From: JBHELG01 sp046263195
GTDB lineage: Bacteria; Actinomycetota; Nitriliruptoria; Nitriliruptorales; JAHWKO01
Direction: 5' to 3'
DNA: 64,000 nt
NCBI GenBank assembly: GCA_046263195.1
Contig: JBHELG010000084.1
Coordinates: forward strand, 1 to 64,000
Both the position numbers and the translations under genes were made by a program. Below, in pieces: positions 50,167-58,981 of this stretch (position 1 is the first letter of the stretch; every line of letters begins with the position of its first letter). The notes beneath the pieces were generated by a model. That model did no database searches. It was not told the origin of the DNA and worked only from the letters and a program-made list of their open reading frames with translations.

Positions 50167-53118
50167 ATGATCGCCCCGACCCAGCTCGCAGCCGAGCTGA
50201 CCGCGTCCATCGACGGTGAAGTGCGCTTCGATGACGGCTACCGGGCCATGTACGCCTACGACGCCTCCGTCTACCGCCAGACACCGATCGGCGTCGTCAT
50301 CCCCAGGCACGCCGAAGACGTCGTGTCCGCGCTCGAAATCTGCCGCGCCTACGATGTCCCCCTGCTACCGCGGGGCAGTGGGACGAGCCTGAACGGCCAG
50401 TGCTGCAACGTGGCGGTCGTCTTCGACTTCTCGAAGTACCTCCACGGCATCGTCGATCTCGACCCGCGACGCAAGCTCGCCCGCGTCCTGCCAGGCACGA
50501 TTCTCGACTCGTTGCGCAACGCCGCTGAAGCCCATCGGCTCACCTTCGGCCCCGACCCCGCCACCCACGACAGTTGCTCGCTCGGCGGCATGATCGGCAA
50601 CAACGCCTGTGGCACCCATTCGCTCATTGCCGGCCGCACGAGCGACAACGTCGAGGAGCTAGAGATCCTCACCTACGACGGCTTGCGCATGCGGGTCGGG
50701 CGCACGAGCGCAGAAGAGCTCGAGAGCACCGTCGCCAGCGGTGGCCGACGAGGAGAGATCTACGCCGGGCTGAAGCGGCTCCGAGACCGTTATGCCGCCC
50801 CCATCCGCCAGCTTTTCCCCGCCATCCCACGGCGGGTGTCGGGCTACAACCTCGACGAGCTGTTACCCGAGAACGACTTCAACGTGGCCCGGGCACTCGT
50901 CGGCACCGAGGGCACCTGTGCCTTCGTCCTCGAGGCCACGGTCAGCCTCATCGACAGTCCCCAGTACCGCACCCTCGTCGTCGTCGGCTACCCGACCATC
51001 CCGGCTGCCGGACGCGCCGTCCCAGAGCTCCTCACCCACCCGCTGATCGGACTCGAATGCTTCGATCGCAAGGCCATCGCAAATCAGCAAGCGAAGGGTC
51101 TCCGCTTTCCGGGTTGGGACCTCCTGACCGAGGGGGACGCCTGGCTGCTCGCAGAGTTCGGCGGGGCCTCGCAGGAAGAGTCGGACACCTTGGCCTCGGC
51201 GTTCGCCACCATGCTCGAGCAGGCCCGGGGCGCCACACACGTTCGTCTGGTCAGTAGTTACCGGGACCAGGCGGCCGTGTGGGACATCCGCCGGCACGCG
51301 GCGGGCACCACTCGGACACCGGTGGGACAGGGGGGGCACGCGGGCTGGCCGAACTTCGAGGACGCAGCGGTGCCACCCGAGCGGCTCGGCGACTACCTGG
51401 AGGACTTCCTGGGGCTCCTCGACGTCTACGGCTACCACGGGGCGCTCTACGGCCACTTCGGGGAGGGTTGCGTGCACTGCCGCCTCGATTTCCGGCTACG
51501 CAGCGTCGAAGGCGTCGCGAAGATGCGCCGCTTCATGGAGGCGGCCACCGACCTCGTCGTCTCCTACGGAGGTTCCATCTCGGGGGAGCACGGCGACGGT
51601 CAGCGGGGCGAGCTGCTGGTGCGAATGTACGGTCCCGAGTTCGTGCGAGCGTTCGAGGAGTTCAAAGCCCTCTGGGACCCGAAAGGCCGCATGAACCCGG
51701 GCAAGGTGGTCGACCCCTATCCACTCGACGTGAATCTGCGTGAGGGGCCCGGCTACCGCCTGCTGCCACTGGAGACCCACTTCGCCTACCCCCAGGATGG
51801 CGGCAGCTTCGGGGAGGCGGGCGCGCGCTGCTTCGGGGCAGGCAGATGTCGCCACCTGGAGGGTGGAACGATGTGCCCGAGCTACATGGTCACGCGAGAG
51901 GAGATGCACTCGACGCGAGGCCGGGCGCGCCTGCTGCTCGAGCTCGCGGTGCCGTCGAGCCCGATCGCCCGGGATGGCTGGCGCAGCCGGCACGTGAAGC
52001 AGGCTCTCGACCTCTGCCTGTCCTGCAAGGGATGCAAGGGCGAGTGCCCGGTTCGGGTCGACATCGCCAGCTACAAGTCCGAGTTCCTGTCGCATTACTA
52101 CGCCCGACGGCTGCGTCCGAGGACCGCCTACGCCTTGGGGCTCGTGTCGCTGTGGGCACGCCCCCTGTCACGGCTCCCGAGGCTCGTGAATGCGGCAATG
52201 CAGCATCCAGGCCTGAGCCAGGCGCTGAAGGCCGCGGTCGGCATCGCCCCGCAGCGACCCCTGCCTGCATTCGCGCCCCGCACCTTCAGGGACTGGTTCC
52301 GCAAGCGCTCTCCCCAGGTGTTGAACCGGGCACAGGAACACCTCGTGCTGCTCTGGCCCGACACGTTCACGAACTACTTCGAACCCCACATTCCCATCGC
52401 GGCGACGGAGGTTCTCGAAGCGGCGGGCTTCCGGGTCGTCATCCCCGACAGGTGGCTGTGCTGCGGGCGGCCGCTCTACGACTACGGCATGCTGACGCTC
52501 GCCAAGCGCCTCCTGCGGAACGTCCTCGATGAGCTTCGACCTGCCATACGCGGCGGTGTCCCCCTTGTAGGACTCGAGCCGAGTTGCGTAGCGGTCTTCC
52601 GCGACGAGCTCATCAACTTCTTCCCCGACGACGCAGACGCCCGGCAGCTCGCCCAGCAGTCCTACGTTCTGGCGGAGTTCTTGGCGGACAAGGCCTCGGA
52701 CTTCCCCCTACCGAAGCTCGGTCGCAAGGCCCTCGTCCAGATGCACTGCCATCAGGCGGCCTTGGCCGGCACCGCGGCCACCCAGCGGGTGCTCGAACGG
52801 CTGGGCCTTGACTTCGAGATCCCCGACAGCGGCTGCTGCGGGATGGCAGGCAGCTTCGGCTATGAGTCGGGTGAGCACTACGAGGTGTCCATGAGGTGTG
52901 CGGAGCGAGTCATCCTTCCCACCGTGCGGGAGGCGAGCAGGGACACGATGATCCTCGCCGACGGGTTCAGCTGCCGAGGACAGATCGCCCAGGGCACGGC
53001 CCGCCATCCCCTCCATCTAGCCGAGGTCCTCCACATGGGCCTACGGGGTCTCGACCCCCCCGACGCGTCAGCACCCGCCGAGCTCGGGCGAGCCCGGCCA
53101 CCGTCCGGACCGCCGTGA
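50167..53118 (+). CDS. FAD-linked and Fe-S oxidoreductase fusion (D-lactate/glycolate-type)
   Basis: This 983-residue protein fuses a GlcD/D-lactate-type FAD domain to a GlpC/GlcF-type Fe-S domain. The FAD domain has LLPRGSGTSLNGQCCN, GGMIGNNACGTHSLIAGRTSDNVEELE and VWDIRRHAAG. The Fe-S half has CRHLEGGTMCPSYMVTREE and CLSCKGCKGECPVRVDIASYK (two cluster sites) and two CCG motifs, WLCCGRPLYDYGM and SGCCGMAGSFGYESGEHYE. It oxidises a 2-hydroxy acid and passes electrons to a membrane carrier. The exact substrate is not readable. It is followed by an acyltransferase gene. Confidence 0.9.
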   Translation: MIAPTQLAAELTASIDGEVRFDDGYRAMYAYDASVYRQTPIGVVIPRHAEDVVSALEICRAYDVPLLPRGSGTSLNGQCCNVAVVFDFSKYLHGIVDLDPRRKLARVLPGTILDSLRNAAEAHRLTFGPDPATHDSCSLGGMIGNNACGTHSLIAGRTSDNVEELEILTYDGLRMRVGRTSAEELESTVASGGRRGEIYAGLKRLRDRYAAPIRQLFPAIPRRVSGYNLDELLPENDFNVARALVGTEGTCAFVLEATVSLIDSPQYRTLVVVGYPTIPAAGRAVPELLTHPLIGLECFDRKAIANQQAKGLRFPGWDLLTEGDAWLLAEFGGASQEESDTLASAFATMLEQARGATHVRLVSSYRDQAAVWDIRRHAAGTTRTPVGQGGHAGWPNFEDAAVPPERLGDYLEDFLGLLDVYGYHGALYGHFGEGCVHCRLDFRLRSVEGVAKMRRFMEAATDLVVSYGGSISGEHGDGQRGELLVRMYGPEFVRAFEEFKALWDPKGRMNPGKVVDPYPLDVNLREGPGYRLLPLETHFAYPQDGGSFGEAGARCFGAGRCRHLEGGTMCPSYMVTREEMHSTRGRARLLLELAVPSSPIARDGWRSRHVKQALDLCLSCKGCKGECPVRVDIASYKSEFLSHYYARRLRPRTAYALGLVSLWARPLSRLPRLVNAAMQHPGLSQALKAAVGIAPQRPLPAFAPRTFRDWFRKRSPQVLNRAQEHLVLLWPDTFTNYFEPHIPIAATEVLEAAGFRVVIPDRWLCCGRPLYDYGMLTLAKRLLRNVLDELRPAIRGGVPLVGLEPSCVAVFRDELINFFPDDADARQLAQQSYVLAEFLADKASDFPLPKLGRKALVQMHCHQAALAGTAATQRVLERLGLDFEIPDSGCCGMAGSFGYESGEHYEVSMRCAERVILPTVREASRDTMILADGFSCRGQIAQGTARHPLHLAEVLHMGLRGLDPPDASAPAELGRARPPSGPP

Positions 53119-53297
53119 TTGGCGCATGCCGTCAGATTGCGTGGCACCCCACGGCACGGGCATGGTCGACGATCTGCGCCCGATTCTCAGCAGCGTTCTG
53201 GACCTTTGGCCCGTCTGACTTGCCCGAGACGCGGGCGCGACAGTTTCGCGGAGGGAGGCTCGAGCCTGGGGCCAACGTGTCCAGGCAGGAGCTGGAG

Positions 53298-54071
53298 ATG
53301 CCGTCAGGAGCTCAGGGTCAAGGGACCTTCCGGGTCGTCGCCCGGCTCGTCATCCTCGCCGCGCGGACCCTGCGTTGGCGCTACGACGTGGACGGCGTCG
53401 AGAACGTGCCCGAGCGGGGTGGCGCCGTGCTCGCCTGGAACCACCACAGCTACCTCGACCCGATCACGGTCGCCTGGGGCGCTTATCGGCGCTTCGGCCG
53501 TCCCGTGCGCTTTCTCGGCAAGCAGGAGTTGTTCGACCTCCCCGGGCTCGGGCGGGTGCTCCGCTCCTCCGGGCACATCCCCGTCGCCAGGGCCAGCCGC
53601 GCGGGCCGGAAACGGGCCTTCGACACGGCCGTCGAGACACTACGGGCTGGCGACCTCGTGGCGGTCGCGCCTGAGCAGACCATCTCCGAGTCCTTCGAGC
53701 TGCTGCCGTTCACCACCGGTGCGGTGCGCATGGCCAAGCAGGCCGACGTGCCGTTGATCCCGGTCGTGTCCTGGGGCGCCCAACGCGTGGCGACCAGGGG
53801 CCGCCGGCGGCTACGAAACCTCGCGGGCCTGGTGGTGCTCGTGCGCTACGGGCGGCCTCTGCGGCTGGGTCCCGACGAGGACTCCGAGGCCGCGACACAG
53901 CGCCTCCGCGAGAGGATGGCCCAGATGCTCGACGAGGCGCAGCGCGCCTATCCGGTCGAGCCTGGTCCAGGCGATGCCTGGTGGCAGCCCCGACGACTGG
54001 GCGGCAGTGCACCGCCCCACGACGAGGTACTCCGTAAGCACGGCGAGCGAGGAGCCGAGTGGGGGGACTGA
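53298..54071 (+). CDS. 1-acyl-sn-glycerol-3-phosphate acyltransferase (PlsC family)
   Basis: This 257-residue protein has the HX4D motif in AWNHHSYLDPITVAWG, FLGKQELFDLPGLGRVLRSSGHIPVAR, and VAPEQTISESFEL in place of the usual FPEGTRS. The latter change (PEQTIS) is unusual for the third motif. It would acylate lysophosphatidic acid. ATG 53298 has AGGAG six bases upstream. Two hairpins follow in the 154 bases before the CitE-like gene. Confidence 0.82.
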   Translation: MPSGAQGQGTFRVVARLVILAARTLRWRYDVDGVENVPERGGAVLAWNHHSYLDPITVAWGAYRRFGRPVRFLGKQELFDLPGLGRVLRSSGHIPVARASRAGRKRAFDTAVETLRAGDLVAVAPEQTISESFELLPFTTGAVRMAKQADVPLIPVVSWGAQRVATRGRRRLRNLAGLVVLVRYGRPLRLGPDEDSEAATQRLRERMAQMLDEAQRAYPVEPGPGDAWWQPRRLGGSAPPHDEVLRKHGERGAEWGD

Positions 54072-54128
54072 GCCCTGCTCCGCCGTCAGCGGAAAACGAG
54101 CGACGCGCCGCTGGATTTGTCATGAGGG

Positions 54129-54151
54129 GCGCATCCAATGCAAGGATGCGC
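54129..54151. terminator. Hairpin 1 between the acyltransferase and CitE-like genes
   Basis: GCGCATCC-aatgcaa-GGATGCGC is a perfect 8-bp stem 58 bases after the acyltransferase stop. No T-run follows, but position and stability suit a terminator. Confidence 0.5.
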
Positions 54152-54180
54152 GTTCAGCGACCGGAGATCTGTCCTATACA

Positions 54181-54203
54181 CGGTCTTGGGCAATCCAAGA
54201 CCG
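54181..54203. promoter_or_regulatory. Hairpin 2 in the CitE-like gene leader
   Basis: CGGTCTTGG-gcaat-CCAAGACCG is a perfect 9-bp stem, 11 bases before the AAGGAGG of the next gene. TATAC(A) at 54175-54180 could be a -10 box, putting the hairpin at the 5' end of the new transcript. Confidence 0.45.
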
Positions 54204-54225
54204 CTGGCCCGCCCAAGGAGGACCC

Positions 54226-55227
54226 GTGCCAGCAACTCCCCGCCGCCCCTACCACCCCCGCCGCTCCTGTCTCGCGGTGCCGGGCTCCTCTGAGAAGATG
54301 CTGACGAAAGCTCAGGGCTTCAACGCCGACCAGGTGTTCCTGGACCTCGAGGACTCGGTCGCACCCGACGTGAAACCCGAAGCACGCGGGATGGTCGTCG
54401 AGGCGCTCCGGAACGGTGACTGGGCCGACCGAGTCCGGGTGGTGCGTACCAACGACGTCTCGACGCCCTGGTGCCTGCGCGACATCGACCACGTCGTCTC
54501 CCACACGGGTCCCGACTACCTCGACTGCATAATGATCCCCAAGGTCCAGGACGCCGGTCAGGTCCATTTCGTAGACCACGTGCTCACCCAGCTCGAGCGG
54601 GAGAACAGCTGGCCGGTCGGTTCGATCGGCCTCGAGTTGCAGATCGAGAACGCCCAGGGGCTCACGAACGCCGACGAAATCCTCGCCGTCAGCCCCCGTA
54701 CCGAGACCTTCATCTTCGGACCGGGCGACATGGCGGCTGCCCTCGGCATGCCCTCGCTGACCGTCGGCGCCATTCAGCCCGACTATCCGGGCGACCACTG
54801 GCACTGGGTGCTCATGCGCGTCCTCGTGGCGGCGCGCAATGCCGGCGTGCAGGCCATCGACGGGCCCTACGCCCGGATCCGGGACACCGAGGGCTTTCGC
54901 GAAGTGGCCACACGCAGCCGGGTGCTCGGCTTCGACGGCAAGTGGGTGCTCCATCCCGGACAGATCGACAGCGCCAACGAGGTGTACGGGGTCACCCAGG
55001 AGGAGTACGAGCGTGCCGAGGACATCCTCGCCGCCTACGAGCACGCGAGAGGTGCGGAGCGACGGGGCGCGGTCATGTTCGGTGACGAGATGATCGACGA
55101 GGCGACCCGCAAGATGGCCGCGGTGAACGCCGAGAAGGGCCGCCGCCAAGGAATGGCGCCCCGCCCCGTTCCCCAGGACGTCCCCTTCCACGCCCGGGCG
55201 GAGTGGCGCGCGGAGCATGCCGTCTAG
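54226..55227 (+). CDS. CitE/HpcH-type malyl-CoA or citramalyl-CoA lyase
   Basis: This 333-residue TIM barrel has RRSCLAVPGSSEKMLTKAQGFNADQVFLDLEDSVAPDVK and SIGLELQIENAQGLTNADEI, plus FIFGPGDMAAALGMPSLTVG. The Glu/Asp of DLEDS and ENAQG bind Mg and the CoA ester, as in malyl-CoA, methylmalyl-CoA and citramalyl-CoA lyases. It would split a C4-C5 hydroxydicarboxyl-CoA into acetyl- or propionyl-CoA and a keto acid. AAGGAGG precedes GTG 54226. The MaoC hydratase gene 27 bases downstream is a typical partner (cf. mycobacterial citE-maoC neighbours, from memory). Confidence 0.88.
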   Translation: MPATPRRPYHPRRSCLAVPGSSEKMLTKAQGFNADQVFLDLEDSVAPDVKPEARGMVVEALRNGDWADRVRVVRTNDVSTPWCLRDIDHVVSHTGPDYLDCIMIPKVQDAGQVHFVDHVLTQLERENSWPVGSIGLELQIENAQGLTNADEILAVSPRTETFIFGPGDMAAALGMPSLTVGAIQPDYPGDHWHWVLMRVLVAARNAGVQAIDGPYARIRDTEGFREVATRSRVLGFDGKWVLHPGQIDSANEVYGVTQEEYERAEDILAAYEHARGAERRGAVMFGDEMIDEATRKMAAVNAEKGRRQGMAPRPVPQDVPFHARAEWRAEHAV

Positions 55228-55254
55228 CCAGGGCCAGCTCGAGGAGGAACCGGA

Positions 55255-55764
55255 ATGCAGTTCGGTCGCTATTTCGAGGACTTCGAGGTGGGTGACGTCT
55301 ACAAGCATTGGCCTGGCAAGACGATCACCGAGTACGACGATCACCTCTTCTGCGCCATCACCATGAATCAGCACCCCCTGCACTCGGACGCTCACTATGC
55401 CCAGACGTCGACCCACTTCCGACGTAACGTCGTCGTCGGCAACCTCGTCTACTCCCTGGTGCTCGGTCAGAGTGTCCCGGACGTGTCCGGCAAGGCCATC
55501 GCCAACCTCGAGGTCGAGTACTTGAGACACGCGAACCCGACCTTCCACGGCGACACGATCTATTCGGAGACCGTCGTGGTGGACAAGCGGGAGTCCCGCT
55601 CGAGAGCCGACCGGGGAGTCGTCACGGTCGAGACGATCGGTTACAACCAGGACGGCACTATCGTCTGCGAGTTCCGCCGCAAGGTCCTGGTACCGAAACG
55701 AGAGGCGGGGTTCGAGGCGCAGCCTGGTCGACCGGTGCCGAAGCGGGGTGATGAGAGCGGGTAG
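55255..55764 (+). CDS. MaoC-family enoyl-CoA hydratase
   Basis: This 169-residue hotdog protein begins MQFGRYFEDFEVGDVYKHWPGKTITEYDDHLFC and carries the catalytic pair in NQHPLHSDAHYA (D..H of the R-hydratase motif), then GNLVYSLVLGQSVPDVSG. It likely hydrates mesaconyl- or a methyl-branched enoyl-CoA to the substrate of the CitE-like lyase. GAGGAGGAACC precedes ATG 55255. Together with the lyase it forms a two-gene C4-C5 dicarboxyl-CoA module. Confidence 0.87.
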   Translation: MQFGRYFEDFEVGDVYKHWPGKTITEYDDHLFCAITMNQHPLHSDAHYAQTSTHFRRNVVVGNLVYSLVLGQSVPDVSGKAIANLEVEYLRHANPTFHGDTIYSETVVVDKRESRSRADRGVVTVETIGYNQDGTIVCEFRRKVLVPKREAGFEAQPGRPVPKRGDESG

Positions 55765-55820
55765 GCTGCGCACGGCGCTGCGGCGGCCAGGTTGCCCGGT
55801 CGTTCAGGAGGGACACGGCG

Positions 55821-56231
55821 ATGAGCGTGATGCTCCGGGACGTCATGACCAGGAATGTGCTCACGACAGCTCCCGACGCGACCGTTGCCGATGCGGCCAA
55901 GGCCATGACCGACCGCAAGGTCGGCTCCGCCTGTGTCGTGGACGAACAAGGGCGGCTGCTGGGCATCATCACGGAGCGAGACGTGTTACGGGCAGCCGGA
56001 TCGGGCCGGAATCTCGTGAATGAGTCCGTGACCGAGTGGATGACACCGGACCCCATCACGATCGGACCCGACGAGATGCCCTGCTCCGAGATCGCGAACA
56101 TCATGATGGAGCGCGGCTTCCGGCACCTGCCGATCCTCGACGGAGACGAACTCATCGGCATCGTTTCCATGCGGGACGTCTGGCGCTTCTCGTTTCTCCC
56201 TTCTGAGCCCGACGACGTCCTCCGGGCGTGA
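55821..56231 (+). CDS. Two-CBS-domain protein
   Basis: This 136-residue protein is made of two CBS domains: VMTRNVLTTAPDATVADAAKAMTDRKVGSACVVDEQGRLLGIITERDVL and WMTPDPITIGPDEM...FRHLPILDGDELIGIVSMRDVW. Such pairs bind adenine nucleotides and sense energy state. GAGGGA lies upstream of ATG 55821. No effector domain is attached. About 525 bases of structured, apparently non-coding DNA follow. Confidence 0.92.
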   Translation: MSVMLRDVMTRNVLTTAPDATVADAAKAMTDRKVGSACVVDEQGRLLGIITERDVLRAAGSGRNLVNESVTEWMTPDPITIGPDEMPCSEIANIMMERGFRHLPILDGDELIGIVSMRDVWRFSFLPSEPDDVLRA

Positions 56232-56755
56232 GCATTGGCAGGAAACACGGGCTGGCCGAGCGGTCTTGCAGTGGGAGGGGCCTCGAGCGAGGAGCGGTGT
56301 TGGCTCCCCCAAGACCGGGAAAGCTGGACCAAGACCGGGACAAGCCTGATCAAGACCGCAGCGGGACAAAACTCCGCTCGGCTCGAACTCATGCGCCTTT
56401 TCTGACCCAATCAGGCGGGGTTTGGGAGAGTACTGGTCACGTTGCTCGTAAAAGGACTCCGAGTTGGAGTCACCGCAATGTCCGAAAATACCTTGCCTTG
56501 CCAGCACCGCATGTCTACCGTCCCAGGGGTGCCCAGGTCGGCTTTTCCGCGAATGACCTCGTCGAGTAGCGAGGCGTTTCCGCCTGACGAGGTACCGCAA
56601 GGGACTCTACTCATTTTACGGGCTGATCTCCTTTGTCACCCTCCGCTGTCCGAATGACCACCTCATCTATCTCTTGGGGCGAGATGACTGATTCTCATAT
56701 ACTGAGTGATGAGCCTCTTGCCAGCTCGAGGCGACGGGACGGAAGGGGTCAAGAG
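56232..56755. other. Structured, lower-GC intergenic region; candidate small RNA
   Basis: No confident gene is seen. Three spaced copies of a CCAAGACCG-like motif lie at 56309, 56329 and 56350 (third begins TCAAGACCG). GACTCC-gagtt-GGAGTC folds at 56456-56472. At 56556-56593 an ACCTCGTC/GACGAGGT stem encloses AGGCG-tttc-CGCCT, with an 8-base bulge on one side. The stretch is less GC-rich than its neighbours. It could hold a regulatory RNA or a decayed mobile element; neither is shown. Confidence 0.4.
56674..56703 (+). promoter_or_regulatory. Candidate promoter before the hypothetical gene at 56756
   Basis: TTGGGG (56674-56679) and TATACT (56698-56703) are 18 bases apart; the -10 is one base from consensus. 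The start site would fall near 56710, followed by GGAAGGGG and GTG 56756. Confidence 0.5.
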
Positions 56756-57298
56756 GTGGCGGCCAACAGGGTTCGTCTGCCGCCAGCGGCTGTCGAACGT
56801 ATCCTGACCTGGGCGCACCACAGGTCATCGCGGGGTTGGCGCCCACTGACGGAGGTTCCGACGCTGCTCTACAGCGATGAATCGGAGTCCCTCGTCTACC
56901 TCGTGAATGCGGAGATAGTCGTGCGTCCCCCCGCCCTCGCTGGTGCCGGCTACTCGTGGGGCGAGGTCCGGTCGGGTTCTGGCGACCCGCAGCTCACCGC
57001 CGTCGGCGCGACCAGACAGCTGCAGCTGGGTGAGATGTCCCGATGGGGCGAGAGCGTGCCGGATTCTGATCCGGAAGTGGCCTCCACGCGGTCTCGTTGG
57101 GCCGAGACCCTGACGGTTACGGCCGATCCTGCGTTCTCCTTCTCCCGCCCCCGAGAGGCCCAGCCGGCAAAGATCTGGTCTGCCAGGGCGCTTCCCGCTT
57201 GGACCAGACCCGCCTCGGTCGATCGGGGGTCATCCGCCGAGAAGCGCGCTCCGGTAAGGACGTGGACCGCTCACGTTCCCCCTCCGAGGACTACCTGA
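56756..57298 (+). CDS. Orphan hypothetical protein upstream of serA
   Basis: This 180-residue frame from GTG 56756 has GGAAGGGG seven bases upstream and a TATACT -10 box before it. The first ~80 residues look protein-like (LPPAAVERILTWAHHRSSRGWR, TLLYSDESESLVYLVNAEIVVRPP). The rest is Pro/Ser/Arg-rich with weaker codon bias and may be disordered or non-coding. No family was recognised. It ends 58 bases before serA. Confidence 0.4.
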   Translation: MAANRVRLPPAAVERILTWAHHRSSRGWRPLTEVPTLLYSDESESLVYLVNAEIVVRPPALAGAGYSWGEVRSGSGDPQLTAVGATRQLQLGEMSRWGESVPDSDPEVASTRSRWAETLTVTADPAFSFSRPREAQPAKIWSARALPAWTRPASVDRGSSAEKRAPVRTWTAHVPPPRTT

Positions 57299-57356
57299 GC
57301 GACACGGGCGGTAGCATCACGGAAGCTCCCCGCATCCCCGCCGCTCGAGGTCGAAT

Positions 57357-58958
57357 GTGAGGGTCCTCGTTGCTGACCGCCTGTCCGAGGCAGGCGTCAC
57401 CGCGCTCGCCTCCCGTCATGAGGTCGATGTGAAGACCGGTCTCACGAAGGAGGAGCTGGTCCACGTCGTCCCCGCCTACGACGCGGTGGTCGTGCGCTCG
57501 TCCACGACGATCGACTCTGATGTTGTGGCGGCCGGCACGAACCTCAAGGTGATCGCACGGGCCGGCATCGGACTGGACAACGTCGACCTGAACGCGGCCA
57601 CCCGCGCCGGCATCATCGTCTGCAATGCCCCTCAGTCGAACATCGTCTCGGCAGCTGAGCACACCCTCGGGCTCCTGTTGGCGCTGGCCCGAAACATCCC
57701 ACAAGCAGACGCTCAACTGCGTAGCGGCCGCTGGGATCGCAACCGCTGGAGCGGTACCGAGCTGCATGGGAAGACGCTGGGCGTGATCGGGCTGGGGCGG
57801 ATCGGAGTGCTGGTAGCCCAGCGCTGCAACGCCTTCGGCATGCGACTCATGGCCTACGACCCCTACATCTCGGTCGAGCGGGCGGCGCGCATGGGCGTCG
57901 CACTCGTCGACGAACTCGACGATGTGCTCCGACAGGCGGACTTCGTCACGCTCCATCTGCCGAAGACGTCCGAGACGATGGGTCTCATCGACCGCGAGCG
58001 GCTACGACTCATGAAGCCCACCGCCCGGCTCGTCAATGCCGCCCGGGGAGGGGTGATCGACGAAGACGCGCTCTACGAGGCCCTGCGCGACGGCATCATC
58101 GCGGGGGCGGCGCTCGACGTATTCTCGGTCGAGCCGCTCACGACGAGCCCGCTGTTCTCGCTCGACAACGTCGTGCTCACGCCCCACCTCGGCGCTTCAA
58201 CCCAGGAGGCGCAGGACAAAGCCGGCATCCAGGTGGCCGAAGCCGTCAACCTCGCCCTCGCCGGTGAGTTCGTGCCTTCGGCGGTCAACGTACAAGGCGG
58301 GCCAGTCGACGACCTCGTGCGTCCCTTCCTGGGACTGGCCCACAAGCTCGGACGGCTCTTCACCGCTCTCTGTGAGGGTGGCTTCGGGGGCGAGGTCAGC
58401 GTCAGCTACGTCGGCGAGATCGCCGGCGCCGACAGCCGCCTGCTCGGCCTGGCGATGCTGAATGGGCTACTCAGCGACGTGGTCCACGAGCCGGTGACGT
58501 TCGTGAACGCACCTCTGCTCGCCGAAGAGCGGGGCATCCACCTACGCGAGGTGAGTGAAACCCACAGCGAGGACTTTGTCTCGCTGCTGCGGGTCGAAGG
58601 AACCGATCGGGACGGCAAGCGGCTCCGAGTGGCTGGGACGGTGCTCCAGCCGGTGGGACGGGAGCGGATCGTGGAGGTATGGAACGTCCCCGTCGACGTG
58701 GAACCCACGCGCTACATGGCCTTCTTCCGCTACGAGGACCGTCCCGGCATCATCGGCACCGTGGGAACCATTCTCGGCGAAGGCGACGTGAACATCGCCA
58801 ATATGCAGGTGGGCAGGTTGGCTGCTGGCGGCGAGGCGATCATGGTCATGTCCCTCGACCAGCCAGTCGGGCGTGACGTGCTCGACAAGATCGTGGCAGA
58901 GATCGGCGCCTTCGAGGCTCGCGCCATCACCCTCGACGAACACTCGGGGGCAGGCTGA
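57357..58958 (+). CDS. serA: D-3-phosphoglycerate dehydrogenase, long form
   Basis: This 533-residue enzyme has GRAGIGLDNVDL, NAD motif TLGVIGLGRIGVLVAQR, catalytic VNAARGGVIDEDALYEAL (Arg) and TPHLGASTQEAQDKAG (His). The allosteric substrate-binding domain follows (LFTALCEGGFGGEVSVSYVGEIAG), then a C-terminal ACT domain (EDRPGIIGTVGTILGEGDVNIANMQVGR) that binds serine. It makes 3-phosphohydroxypyruvate, the first step of serine synthesis. The GTG start overlaps an ATGTGA. A conserved protein gene converges 23 bases downstream. Confidence 0.97.
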   Translation: MRVLVADRLSEAGVTALASRHEVDVKTGLTKEELVHVVPAYDAVVVRSSTTIDSDVVAAGTNLKVIARAGIGLDNVDLNAATRAGIIVCNAPQSNIVSAAEHTLGLLLALARNIPQADAQLRSGRWDRNRWSGTELHGKTLGVIGLGRIGVLVAQRCNAFGMRLMAYDPYISVERAARMGVALVDELDDVLRQADFVTLHLPKTSETMGLIDRERLRLMKPTARLVNAARGGVIDEDALYEALRDGIIAGAALDVFSVEPLTTSPLFSLDNVVLTPHLGASTQEAQDKAGIQVAEAVNLALAGEFVPSAVNVQGGPVDDLVRPFLGLAHKLGRLFTALCEGGFGGEVSVSYVGEIAGADSRLLGLAMLNGLLSDVVHEPVTFVNAPLLAEERGIHLREVSETHSEDFVSLLRVEGTDRDGKRLRVAGTVLQPVGRERIVEVWNVPVDVEPTRYMAFFRYEDRPGIIGTVGTILGEGDVNIANMQVGRLAAGGEAIMVMSLDQPVGRDVLDKIVAEIGAFEARAITLDEHSGAG

Positions 58959-58981
58959 ACCGCCAAGACCGCCCTCCCAGC

